A stretch of 64,000 bases of DNA from Marsupella aquatica. Lineage: Eukaryota; Marchantiophyta. A program made the translations under genes and the position numbers. Position 1 is the stretch's first letter. Each line of letters begins with the position of its first letter. Of the stretch, positions 46,841 to 58,482 are shown in pieces. Below the pieces are notes generated by a model that saw nothing but the letters and a program-made list of their open reading frames with translations, made no database searches and was not told the DNA's origin. The stretch spans positions 12,586,001 through 12,650,000 of the forward strand of contig OZ316892.1 of the NCBI GenBank assembly GCA_973895155.1, in the 5' to 3' direction.

Positions 46841-47717
46841 GAGAACTTAAAATCAATGTCAGAATATCAACAAATATAAAAATGCTGGCCAAAAACTTAG
46901 GATGTACTCTTTCTTAGGGGTGTGGGAGTGATGAGCCAGCCAACCTTGAGGGGGTGCAGCAAGTGACCCAACCCAATATCAAGGGTTGGAAAGGTGTTAG
47001 GACTAGGGTGGAGGATGCTGATGACTGTCCAATGGTGGTATCTGGCCATATGTTGACTGATGAATTGTTTCAAGCCAACTGTAGTTAGCTTGCCTAATCA
47101 GTAGTGGAAAAATATTGCAATGTAATAACTAACCTAAAACAAGTGACAAAATATGTATTGAGATAAAAAGGAGTGGCCCATGTCTAAAAAATACTTGCCA
47201 GTGTCTAAAAGGCTGCAAACCATGCACTAAATGCTTTGCAAGGTTAATCAACACCGGACCAGCCTGATAGTTTAGGGCAGGGTTCAGTGGGCTTGAGGAA
47301 GGGAGTAAAATCACTCCCTCTGACAATCCTTAGGACTTAATTCCACTGTACTACAAGGTGTACAGGATATTCAAAATGTATGAGTTTTGCACTTGAGAGC
47401 CAATAAGAATGCCCTGCCCTGCCCTGCTACTATACAGGGGCAGGGGGTACCGCTGGACTTCAACAAGAAGTGTGAGGGAAAATCATATTTCATACTACAA
47501 TATTTGTACATGCCTCAGTCCATGTGAAAGTTGCAACCTTATTGGCTCAAACATTCTAGCACACATCTATACTTCTCACCCCTGTGCATCGAACCCAACC
47601 CTCAGTCACCACAGCCAAGTGCAGGTGCCCTGCTAAAGAAGAATGGGACACTCAGGCAACAAAACCCTGCTAATGAGCAACAACAATCCCTCAGGAGTCA
47701 CCTACTGTAGTTATCCC
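46841..47717. other. Spacer, nothing recognised
   Basis: Unique sequence with short unrelated frames; no gene, RNA or repeat pair found. Confidence 0.35.
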
Positions 47718-47872
47718 AAGTGTGAGACAATTACCTTCGTCACTGACTCCAGGTCATTGAATTTTTTATCCAACTTGTGAGACAATTAGATTTATCACTG
47801 ACTCCAGGTCATTGAATTTTTTATCCAACTTGTGAGACAATTAGATTTATCACAGACTCCAGGTCATTGAAA
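47718..47872. repeat. Tandem array, 55-bp unit, three copies
   Basis: 'cactgactccaggtcattga' followed by 'attttttatccaacttgtga' recurs at 47741, 47796 and 47851 with very few differences. Confidence 0.85.
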
Positions 47873-47887
47873 CTTCAAACCCCCACT

Positions 47888-48550
47888 AGCGATGACAAAA
47901 CCTGGAAACACCAGGTCTCACCAAGTATTTTTTTTTCCTGAAATTGTGGAGCAAAGTGGCATGGTAAAGGAGATGGTAAAGGAGACGAGTGAGTGGAATG
48001 TGGAAAGGGGGGCAATCTGGGTTTCTTCCCCCTTCTATATGGCCAGTGGCAATTTAAGGGAAAAAGAGGGAAATTCTTGGATACTTCTCCCTCATATATG
48101 GCCACTGGTGGTTTAAGCTCTGAACTGGCACAATGGTGATCAGGTGCTAGCAACACACGTCACAGCAATGGAATGAAGCCCATGTGTGAGTCTCTCTTAC
48201 CCTGCCAGGTCCCGGTGAGTGCAATGTGGGAAAAGGGGAAAGTCTAGCAATGACACCAGGTTTCACCATAAATAATATCCATTCCTGAATGTGTGGAGCA
48301 ATATGGAAGGGGACACGAGAAGAATGAGAAGAAAGTAAAAAATGGAGGAGTCTTGGACAATTCCCCCTTTTATATGGCTAGTCACGGTTTAAGGGAAAAA
48401 GAGTGAAGCCCTGGATACTTCCCCCTTATATATGGCTACTGGCGGTTTAAGCTCTCCACTGGCACAATGGTGTTCAGCTGCGTAGCAACACACTGCGCAG
48501 CAATCGCCTGAAGCCCATGTGTGAGTGTCTCTTACCCTGCCAGGTCCCGG
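47888..48550. repeat. Direct repeat pair, about 330 bp each
   Basis: 'tatatggccactggtggttt' with 'aagctctgaactggcacaat' at about 48095 matches 48427. The similarity extends to 'aagcccatgtgtgagtctct' and 'taccctgccaggtcccgg' at the right end and 'caccaggt.tcacca' at the left end. The offset is about 332 bp, with indels between copies. No coding potential. Confidence 0.7.
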
Positions 48551-49577
48551 CCAGAGTGCTCCTTCGCAAATGCTCTGCAGGTAAGGTGCAATAGGATTGA
48601 ATTTGACAAGGGAGGACCAAGAGTGCTTAGTACACCTACTGTAGGTGTTTCGAATGGAACTGGGGAAAGGATGATGAGGGGTTTGGGGGAGGACTGGCCC
48701 ACCTAACATTGTTCGAGGAGAGGCAAAATTGTTCGATCAGATTCTCTCAAACGAAACAACTAAATAGATACAACCTTCCGCATTGCACAGTAAAACCTGC
48801 AACAGTGGGCTGCAGCATGTCTACAGATCAAACTTGACAGGTGAACACGAAATTGTATTGAGAAACTGAATGGAAACTGATCTGTATACATGCTCCAGCC
48901 CACCTTCCACTCTGAAGAGTGAACATGATACTCCTGGCCAGTTTCAAGTTTTGTAGATTACTATTTTTTTAACAACGTATGGACTAGGACGTACTCCAGG
49001 ATGATATTCCTCTTTTGCAACCACTTGAAACTTCTAAATCTCCAGTTCATCGTACTTGCTGTGGATGCACAATGTTTCCAATGAACAAAACCGCCGAATA
49101 ACTTTGCGCAGCAGACACCCCTCCATTCTTAATAAAATTGGGAGAACATCCTGCAGTTAGTGGTCGTCATAATGACCAACCAGAGAACAAGAGCTTTCTA
49201 GACATCCACTAGAGGTCAGTCTTGCAAACTGATATCCCCATTCAAGTGAATTCTACTGTACAAGCTATAAGAACACTGGCTATCCAAGCTGTGCTTTAGA
49301 ATCGTGCCAGATGGTTACAATTCCAGCTGGTCAGGATCCTACAAACTTTAGGCGAGCCCCAACTACATAGTCCAGCTTACCAAGCAATTTGACCAGTGCC
49401 AGCGCATAGAGCAAGATTAATAAGAACATCTAATGTACAATTATAAATCTTGCCTGCAAGTCTAAAACCAAGTCTAGAACATAAACGTCATTTAGTATCA
49501 TGGAACATTCTGAACCTGAGATATCACATCAGATCATTACAGAAGTCCCAAGCTTGTCATTTGCGACGAGTCTACTG
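48551..49577. other. 3' flank of DCP1, nothing recognised
   Basis: Unique sequence that should include the DCP1 3' UTR (minus strand). No other gene recognised. Confidence 0.4.
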
Positions 49578-52500
49578 CTACATATTATGTGCATTGAGAA
49601 TCTCCCCATACACCATGTCGATGAAATGATCACTCTGCAAAACAGAACAGCAGCCAGCCAAGATATCGCACGGTGGGTAATGTAGAAAAACCTCAAACAA
49701 AAACAGTCACAACGTCTATTATAACGAACAACATGCTTAGAAAAGATCTAGGATAATGGTAAATCCAAGGACTGCTGCCCACAAATCACATAGTAATCAT
49801 TCACTAGATCTTCCTGCCAAACCACAACAAGATCCAATCTAGTAGCTGAAGTCAATATCTCCAGTACAAATAAATTAGGGAAAATCGTTGGGCATTGGTG
49901 ATATCACAAGCTCTACTGTAGCTTCCCACAACGAGACCAAACTCCTGACACAATCCGCGATCCAAATTCCCAACACACGTAAGTCCCCAAGCCCAATGTA
50001 CTTAAAAGTATCATTGTCGATACTCACGTCTCGCGGTAGCTCCCGCAAAAAGACAACCCAAATCAGGAGAGGAAAAAACTATTTCGGCGAATCACATTGT
50101 TCGGAAATCTATCACTCATTTTTCCACTCCAATCCACTCTCGATTTAACTCTTTGAGACCCACTGCAAAAGGGGAACAGGTGAATCTATTTCGGGCTTAT
50201 TGAATAGTCTGCAACGATGTTTTACATGTAGCTCCTGACCTAAGAAATCCCTCCATGAACCTACAAACCATGACAGTACATTGTTGCTATCTTCTCAGAC
50301 TTTTCCATTCAAAACCTTTAGGGTACTACAGCACTGGGCCAGAACCAACCGATTTAGAAAAAACACAAGGCCGTCTTGAAGGCATACCTGAACTAAACGG
50401 AAGAGAGCATCGCGAACCCCATCCCTTGTGATCGATACACCTTGAGTGATAGCAGCTGGTGCTAGGGAGGGTGGTGGGGCTGGAGGAGGAAAGGGTTGCA
50501 GTAGGGGTGCGCCATGTGACGGTTGCAATTGAATAGACGTGGGAACATGAGTAGGCAAGACAGGTGCAGAAGATAGCGGCGGGGGCACAAAAAACGAGGG
50601 TTTTAAGAGGACCGTACCACCATAATCAGGAAGTTCCAGAGACAATGGAGGAGCCATAGGTGTGCCCGCAAGTCCAGAAGAGGAAGGGGACATAGAGGGA
50701 ACAGGCAAAGGTGTAAGATTAGATGCGGCGATTGATGGGGAGTGCGTGGATGAAGGCATTGCTACAGTTTGCAGTCTGGCAGATAGAGATGCTGACTCTG
50801 GACTGCCCAGATGTGTTGCATTCTGCAATAGTCAGACAAATCATTGTGACCACCATGAACACAGGTTGGGGTTACAAGGGTGACCAACAAAAGCTGCCAT
50901 AGAATCCCAAGCTGACTAAACACTAAAATTGAATATTCCCCACTGCTTGGAAGGAACTATTTTCCCAGGAATTACCCTAAAGAATTGCTCCAAAGTCTCA
51001 TCCACGACGTCAGATGGAGCTGATGGAGCTTGAGCTGGCGGCTCCAGGGGCCCATCTACTAGGGCAGCCGTGGGACCTCCTTCTAGCTCCTGAAACTCTG
51101 AACTGCGAAAAGAAGAAGCAAAATGGCAATCATCGCAATCTGGAGACTTGGAGCAGCAGGTGAATGTAAGGTAAACATCGTAACCACCACAGAATAGCTG
51201 ACATCTTTCGAGGCAATCTCTTCACCAAGTTCGTTCAATTTTCTCTAACAAATGCTTCGCAAACAAAAATGTAAATGCTGGATTCAAGAACTCCATCCAA
51301 CTGCATCCACGATACTACACTGAACTAGGGTATTTCTGTGGAGGGAATTCAGTGAGAAAAACCTTTGAGAGGAAAATAATTTAGGCTTTGGAGGTATCTT
51401 CGAAAAGGCAGTGAGAATCCTGCAGATCAAGTAATGACTTAGCAATAACAGCACTGAAAGAGACAAAATGAACTTCCCCAAAAGCTAATCACTTTCTTAG
51501 GTCTGAGCCCAAATCCACACCTCACCAAAACGGAACATACTATCCAAGTTTCGCAGCTCAAGCTTACTCATGATGGTCAGCATCTCAAAGAACATCTACA
51601 TTACATACTTACTGTCCCAAGAAACAGCAGAGAGTGCAATAATCAAGATGACAGTCAAGATGGCCCAGAATTCAACATTCTAGGGATAGAAGCTGGAAGC
51701 AGGAGACGTCTTCAGAAGAGGGATAGACAAAGAGGGAACAATCGAAGAAAAGTCGATCAGGTGACATGAGGTGCAAGAGCGGAAGTGAACCTTGAGAATA
51801 GCTTTGCTACTTCTTCACATTCGCGTGCATTATAGAACCAAATCCCATTGACTTCTTGAGCTGCATTCCGATATAACAGGTAGGGAACTTGCACTTCATA
51901 TTCGAAGTCACCCAGAAGATCTTCCACAAGGTTATCTGCCATCAAGGTATTAATAACTATGACCAGCAGAAGCCTCCATTCAGCTTTTGAAATGCATTCA
52001 GTTGAACTGTCTTGGTAACAGAGAAATTCAGAAGTGGAGGTCGGCTTAAAAGTATATCGATGAGACAGACTTTTGACAGACCCTGCTACTACAAACACCC
52101 AGCTCCAAGGCCGCGGAGAGAAACTTGATTGTGGTCCTGAGAGATCTCTTAAAAGGCCTTGCCTCCAACAAGACTCAGAGCCTAGTGAACAGAGTAACAA
52201 GGCTAAAGATATAAATCAGAGTACTAGAGACTGACAGCGAGTGGAGCGAGTACCTGTGCTACGACGATTCATGACAATGAACTGGAAACGAGGCTGTGTC
52301 CGCCTGTCCAGAACGACAAGCAGGCAATGTTTTTCAGTGAATTCTAGCAATTCTTCGTTTTCCAGGACAAACTCCACATTAGGGTGCTAACACTTCCAGA
52401 AAATAAACGATTCTCACCGTTTGACTACAAAGAGTGAACCCTCCACGTCCTTCCGACTCTGCAGTCAAATCAACGCTTGTTATCGTGTGCACATTGTCTA

Positions 52501-52970
52501 CGGTATTCATCCCTTTAATTCAATTAGAGGAAACCCCCTCCAAAGAGAGACCTTAGGCGAACATGCAGCTAGAAACTTGCAATGAACTCCACAAATAGCA
52601 ACATGTCAAAGCTCTAGAATCACTTGTTCACATTGACAGAGAACGAGAAGAAGAAAGAGCCCGGTGGCTGAGATAGCTCCATGTTTAATTCAAACAAAAA
52701 AAAAAGGGAAACCCCAAAAGTCACATCGAATGAATTTGAACAACTACTACTTCACACGCTCTGGGAACGAGAGAAAGAGAAAGAGAAGAAGAAGAAGAAG
52801 GAAGAGACCCATTGGCTGAGATCGACGTTAAACTCGTAGAAGGTGACATGGGCAGCAGTAGTGAGAATATCCTCCACATGCCGGTCCATGCGCTGCAACA
52901 CCGTAAGGTTCAATTCCCGTGTGCTCTGCTGATCCAGCATCGGCATCGGCTTACCATTTTGCCCCGTCAT
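49578..52970 (-). CDS. DCP1: mRNA-decapping enzyme subunit DCP1
   Basis: Eight exons on the minus strand join in frame to 357 aa: 52970-52809, 52458-52418, 52303-52254, 51935-51791, 51419-51363, 51102-50976, 50822-50388 and 49634-49578. Arabidopsis DCP1 is 367 aa. DCP1 binds and activates the decapping enzyme DCP2 in processing bodies, committing mRNAs to 5'-3' decay. Residues about 1-130 form the EVH1-like domain: LNLTVLQRMD, ILTTAAHVTFYEFN, SRKDVEGSLFVVKR, TQPRFQFIVMNRRST, NLVEDLLGDFEYEVQVPYLL and YRNAAQEVNGIWFYN. A Pro/Ser-rich linker follows (PLLQPFPPPAPPPSLAP). The last exon encodes the short trimerisation helix SDHFIDMVYGEILNAHNM. The ATG at 52970 gives the family-typical N-terminus MTGQNGKPMP. 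Exon 1 ends at an unusual donor (TGG^GTCTCT); the other introns look ordinary. Confidence 0.95.
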
Positions 52971-53440
52971 ATCTACCTGCAGATCCCACCCCGTCCGGTC
53001 TGGGTCACTCCAGAAAGCCACCCAACTCACTCACTCACTCACTCACTAACTTTCTCAGTCAACAACAACACGAAACCAGCTTCTTCGCATCTTCTTTCCG
53101 CTGTTCCTTAATTTCTACCTTCCCTATCGAGTTCCCATCCATCTCCGCTCGATTTCCACTTGCGATGTCCGAACCCGCTTTTCCGCCCTGCCTCTAAACC
53201 CTCTCTTCTTTTCAATTGCGTGACCTTCCAAGCCTCGTTCCTTCAGCTTCCGCTTCTGCTTCTGCTCCTTTCCAGTCCGCACCTGCCCTCGTCGCAATTG
53301 TGTCGAGACGAGGATGACATTTGGCGATTCTACCCAGCAAAAACGCTTTAGTTTCTGCTCTCTGTTCACGGAATACGGTAGCCTCGTCGAAGCACAACAA
53401 TTGTACAATCTCACGTCCAATTTCGCCGTATGACACTATG
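52971..53440 (-). promoter_or_regulatory. Upstream region of DCP1
   Basis: Single-copy sequence before the DCP1 start codon. It contains a short (actc)n run (about 53025-53048) and, on the transcribed strand, a purine-rich leader (gaagcggaagctgaagg-type). Frames through it on both strands show no protein family. Confidence 0.4.
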
Positions 53441-55050
53441 ACCAGCTTTACTAATAAGGGTGGCTTTACACGAAGTTTGGGGCACAAATGCTCACTGTTC
53501 ACCGTTTGCAAACGTCATAAGGTCAGATCCATTATTTGCATACGCTAAAGTTAAAAATGCCTGACCCAAAATGTGTGAGGTCTACAGTAGAGAGAGAATA
53601 AATGCATGATCATCAATAGAAATGGATCAAGAGTGGTCCATTTTTTAGACCACCTAGAGGAGGCTTTACAAGATGTCAGGGACAGAAGTCACCCTTCACC
53701 CATGGCCAACGTGAGGTCCAATGCATAGACTAAAGTTAAAAAACGTTTGAGCCAAATGGTGTGGGGTATAGAGACAATAAATGCAAGATTGTCAATTGAA
53801 ATGGACCAAGTGGTCCATTTTTTAGACCACCTAAGGGGGCTTTACAAGAACTCAGGGGCAGAAGTTAGCCTTCACCCATGGCCAACCTGAGGTCCATTGC
53901 ACACACTAAAGTTAAAATGCTTGAGCCAAAATGTGTGGTGTGGAGAAACTAAATGCAAGATCCTGAATAGAAATGCACCAATTGGCCCATTCTTTAGACG
54001 ACCATAGGGTGGAGTTTACAAGATGTGTAAGGCATGTTGTCTTCTTTTCATTCCCTCTCAGATTGAATGCAGACCATATAATGAGTTTAAACTCAAGTAT
54101 GTCACTTCCATACAAGAGATACATCACTTGCAATGAACTGTAGGGTCATTTTATTCATTTTGAGAAAGAGTTATTAAGATGTTTATGGAAATAAAGGAGT
54201 TTTTACTGAAATCTCATCTCATGTGTGATAATATGATTATTGTTGCACACTTCTTAAAAGTGATTAATGGGAGTCATAACTAACCCAAACCTTTTGCATA
54301 TGATGTTTGGCCCCCCATACAATGACCCTAGTGGAAATTGCTGTAGGTGGCTTACAAGCACTGGGGACCCATTCAACTGTGGTGTCTTCTAACCCTGCAT
54401 GGCAAGCAGTGGGCCTGGATAAATGCTAACATGGAGTGCTTATTTTGTCTAGAAGTTTAGATGACCTCGAGAGGTGGGCCAAATATTTCCAAACTTTGGA
54501 ATTTGCATTTATTGGACCTTCATTTCAGAAGATCTTTGGTATGCGTGTAGTCTATGTTGAGAACAAGAAGTGCTGACTGGCCTTCGAGTTTGCTTTGGTG
54601 AAAAAAGTTCACAAGTGCTCCCAAATGTCTTGTAAAGCCACCCTTATAGTGGTCTAAGACTTTTGATATAAAACGCATGGCCATATCATTAATGAAAGGG
54701 ACCCACAAGAGGCCCACTAGTGATGACTAAGATTGGTAATGATTTTGCCAGATTGTGCCCCCAGTCCATTTCAAGTGCCTATTCCCACATTTCAATGGCT
54801 AGGATTGCATTTCAAACATAGAAAAAGACTGGCCTCCAAGTTTGTGTGAAGGGTGTTGTGGAGTGCTTGGATGGCTTTATAGCATATATATAGGGGCACT
54901 TGTCACTTGAAGACAATGCAAATACGCCCAACAAAAGTTTGGAAATGTTTGGACGACATCTGGAGGTGTTATAGAATTCTAGGCCACCTCCAGAAAGAAG
55001 CGCTCCACTCAACATTTACTTGGGCCCACTCCTTGCTAAGTAGGATCCGT
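53441..55050. repeat. Dispersed repeat family A, right copy, with internal about 175-bp tandem units
   Basis: 'ccattttttagaccacctag' with 'aggctttacaagatgtcag' recurs at about 53637, 53815 and 53986 (periods about 178 and 171). A diverged copy lies at about 53441. Further right (54430-55030), single-copy parts match 781-960 of the window in the same orientation, including 'tggagtgcttattttgtct' and the 'cacaagtgc' stretch. No protein-coding content. Together with 1-1130 this defines one dispersed family. Confidence 0.65.
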
Positions 55051-56593
55051 GGACACTTACCACACCTGAGTGGGCACTGACTTCTTGTAAAGCCAATTGT
55101 AAGTTGTCAGTTCCACGCAATATGCACCAAACCCCCAATGTCTAGCTTGTAAAGGAAGCACTGCACGGTCTCCGTCGGCCATACCCAACAGTAACACTCA
55201 AGTGTCAGGGATTTCACCCCTATACAAAATACATTCAGTCTATGGTAGATATGTTATGCAATAGACACAGCCATGGATTGAGTTTGTCATGGAAGGGATC
55301 TTTGTCGACCTTGGACCATTGGTGATAAGGGACTGCTCCCTCTCCTACTATAGCTAAAATGCTCATGACAAAATGTTGTTTTTGTCACAAGAAGACCCTC
55401 CCTCATGCTGTATGTTTTATCATCTTGCCCTATATTTTCCCTCTATATTCTTGAGTGGCTTTAATATCCTTGACAACCTTACTTAATTCCATACACTTGG
55501 TGTGCAGCCAGGTCCCAATGCTAGGACTTCACTTCATTTACTCACTAAACCGCTAGTGTGGTTGTTTACTAGGTTAGATACACACCTTCTTCATTTCTTG
55601 GTGTATTGACAGGATGTTATGCATCAATGCAATTGGAAACCAAACCACAGACACATAAACACTGAGCAAATTAAAGGTTTAGATACATATGGACTATGGT
55701 AAGGCTTGTATTCATAGGCCCGTGAGTAGCGTCGGCAACAAGGTCAACAATTATACCCTTCTATTTTAAAAATCCACAGGGAAAATCATAGTCGTTTAGG
55801 GTCTCAGGGAAATCCTCAACTCCCACTTGGGAATCTATATATGGGCTGTTTCTCCTTTCTTTGCCCTGGAGAGATTGGCATTGAGGGCTTTCTTGGGATG
55901 ATATAATCATTGCCTAAGCTTCAGCCTTCATTCTGGACTTCCCCAACTAACTACAGTTTGACCTTTGGTCAATGTCGGCTTTGTCCCCCTCACAAGCTAT
56001 CAGAGTTCATTGTATTTTAGAGTGGTTTCACAATAGGTATGGTCCCGTTGTCTTCCTTTTATTTCCTTTGACATTAAACTTGGATCATATAATGAATGGA
56101 GGCTACACTTGGCTTTACGAGAATGTAAAGCCAAGTTTAACTTGGGGGGGGCATTTAGGCATGGTGTCTACCTCTACTACATGGCAAGCAATGGGCCCAA
56201 GTACATACTGACGTGGAGGCTTAGGTTTTTCTAGGCAAAGATGGAGTTACATCTCAACCAAGGTAAGAACAGTTTGATGGTACCATGAAAAATCCCCCTA
56301 TCTTTTTGGAAAGTTGGTCACCATAAAGTCAAAGTTTGGTTTTGGGGGCCAATCAAGTCTCTCCGGCAGGAAAAGTTATTGGTTGATAAGGCTTTTGGGG
56401 GAAAGTATTTGTATGATGTATACAAATTTCACTAATGCTTATGGAGCTTTCTTAAATGAGCTCCAATGCAAAAGGGGATTAGTCAGATGCAAAGCAAGCA
56501 GGAAGTTATACCAAGGGGAAGTGGTATCACAAGTGGGGCAAATGACCACGTCAAGCAGCATAGATAAGAGGACAATGTGAAACGGGATATGAA
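55051..56593. other. Spacer with relics of family A
   Basis: Mostly unique AT-rich sequence. At about 56040-56130 'gttgtcttccttttatttcc...gacattaaacttggatcata' and 'ggctttacgagaa' match 54027-54080 and 672-745, marking another family A fragment. An open frame at 56314-56580 (+) has no recognised domain. Confidence 0.4.
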
Positions 56594-56773
56594 ACTACAG
56601 ACAAGTGCTTAAAAATATTATGTTTATACTTGCATGCTCTTAGGGGAAGAACTTATCAAAGAATTGGACATATATTAAATGTTACTACAGACAAGTGCTT
56701 AAAAATATTATGTTTATACTTGCATGCTCTTAGGGGAAGAACTTATCAAAGAATTGGACATATATTAAATGTT
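56594..56773. repeat. 90-bp perfect-looking tandem duplication
   Basis: The segment ctacagacaagtgcttaaaa ... catatattaaatgtt occurs twice back to back (56594-56683 and 56684-56773) with no difference that I can see. This implies a recent duplication or an assembly artefact. Confidence 0.9.
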
Positions 56774-56904
56774 TTCCTGGACATTGTTCCAATCTTCTTT
56801 CCACTAATTTCAATGCTAAGTAGCCCTTGCCCTTGTTTGAGCACGATATTCCATGCCGATGGCCACAATTCCATTCAATCCATGATTAAGAGCTGTAGTT
56901 CAAT

Positions 56905-57825
56905 TTGTTTGTAGAGGACCAAGTACTGCTGAAGGGAGTTCATGCTTGCCAACAAGTTCCAGTGCCACTAAGCTCTAGCTATAGTGACTGTACAGCAATT
57001 GAAGAATTTGACAAAGAAGTCAAATTGCTAAGTGACAAGGAGAATAGCAGGAAGCAAAACATTGACAACCACAAGTCAATGGGAAAAAAGCACGCAAAGA
57101 AGACCACATATGACAAGGGTTCAAGGCTCATTGTAGATAACAATCATGTTGCTTCACTTATTCAGGATTTTAAGAAGTACTTCATGGAGTTAAGTAGGGG
57201 TAGGAAGAAAAAAGCCAAGTGGATAATCCCTAACAAGGTATGGACCAATGCTTACATGGACTGTAGAAAGACATTTCCTAGGTCTACATGCATTCAAACC
57301 AGAGAGCCACAAGATTCATTTGCGAGAGGCCAGCATTGACTGAATCACAGTCTAGAGTAAATCATCTAGAGGGTGAGAACACTCAACGGGGTTGTGAATT
57401 GCATGATGGTGCAGAGATGAGAGCATTGTACAACACAAATAGTTTCCTACATTGGAATATTCTACAAGTATGGGAGAGAAGCATGAACATGAGTGTTACT
57501 AGAAAACCCAAAGAGACTTGTGATGCAACATCAACAAGAAAGAACACACTAGTCCTCCAACACAATAGCCAGAGAAAGAGGCACAGATGAGGAGATCAGG
57601 GTATTATTGGTTGAGGCCAGTCGTGAAGAGTCCATTACCAGAAGAGTCTTCTGCAAGACTTGAAGACGTTGATGCCAGATGCATTGAATCTTCTGCCAGG
57701 TGTGAGGAGGCACACAATTGAGAAAGGTGTTCCAGTACAAGCAATACATTTGGCTGAGATTGGCCTTTTGGAGAACCAAAGAGATGTAGGACTACTCAAC
57801 AATTATGAGTCTATGGAGAAGTGCT
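56905..57825 (+). pseudogene. Decayed or unrecognised coding region
   Basis: Three neighbouring frames have protein-like composition but no recognised domain. 56905-57339 is lysine-rich (144 codons, with GKKHAKKTTYDKGSR and LSRGRKKKAKWIIPNKVW). 57288-57590 overlaps it in another frame. A tail at about 57660-57825 reads DALNLLPGVRRHTIEKGVPV and ends NNYESMEKC before a stop. They could be parts of one broken gene, perhaps of transposon origin, or exons of an unknown gene. No splice model joined them convincingly. Confidence 0.3.
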
Positions 57826-58482
57826 AAACTGTTTTCCTCACAACTACAAAAAAATTCATGTTCGCTTGCATGGCACTGATAACATATGCAAATTGTAGCA
57901 ACCATTGCAATAGCCAATGCACTACTTTTTCAATCAGGCTTCATTGTGCATGAGTTGGCAGCTATATTGGGCTTCAAGTGAACCTTCATCCACATCTCAA
58001 TTATAGACGATTGGTGGCTATATCCTGCTTCAAGAATCTTTTTACATTTGACAAATTGATTGCCTTCTCGAGTAGAATGGAAAACATTGATTGAGAGTGA
58101 GATTTTAAGTGCCAGGAACAGTATCTTTTCATTTTCCTACACCCAATGAATACTAGATGTATTATGTCACTAAGTTTTATCCATAGCTATATTAGTTTCA
58201 CATTTTGTGACAACTTGATTTAAATGAAGAACAACATTATTGTAACATGGATGGATTGGGAATGAGTGTTTGTGGTCTTCCATTTGTTATTTGAGGGTTT
58301 TATTGTTACATTTAGATGAATTAGGGTCTTACACCTAGGTGATAACCATCACCCTGGTTGTGTCTTGATGAAATTATCAAAGTTTATCCAAGATTGGGAT
58401 TTGTTTGCTTAGCTTTAAATAGTGTTTGTTCCTACCAGTGCTTTGGCTTTAACTGGTGTTCATTCCTACTTGTGCTTAGCTA
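57826..58482. other. AT-rich spacer, nothing recognised
   Basis: No coding region or repeat recognised between the decayed frames and the TIR element. Confidence 0.35.
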
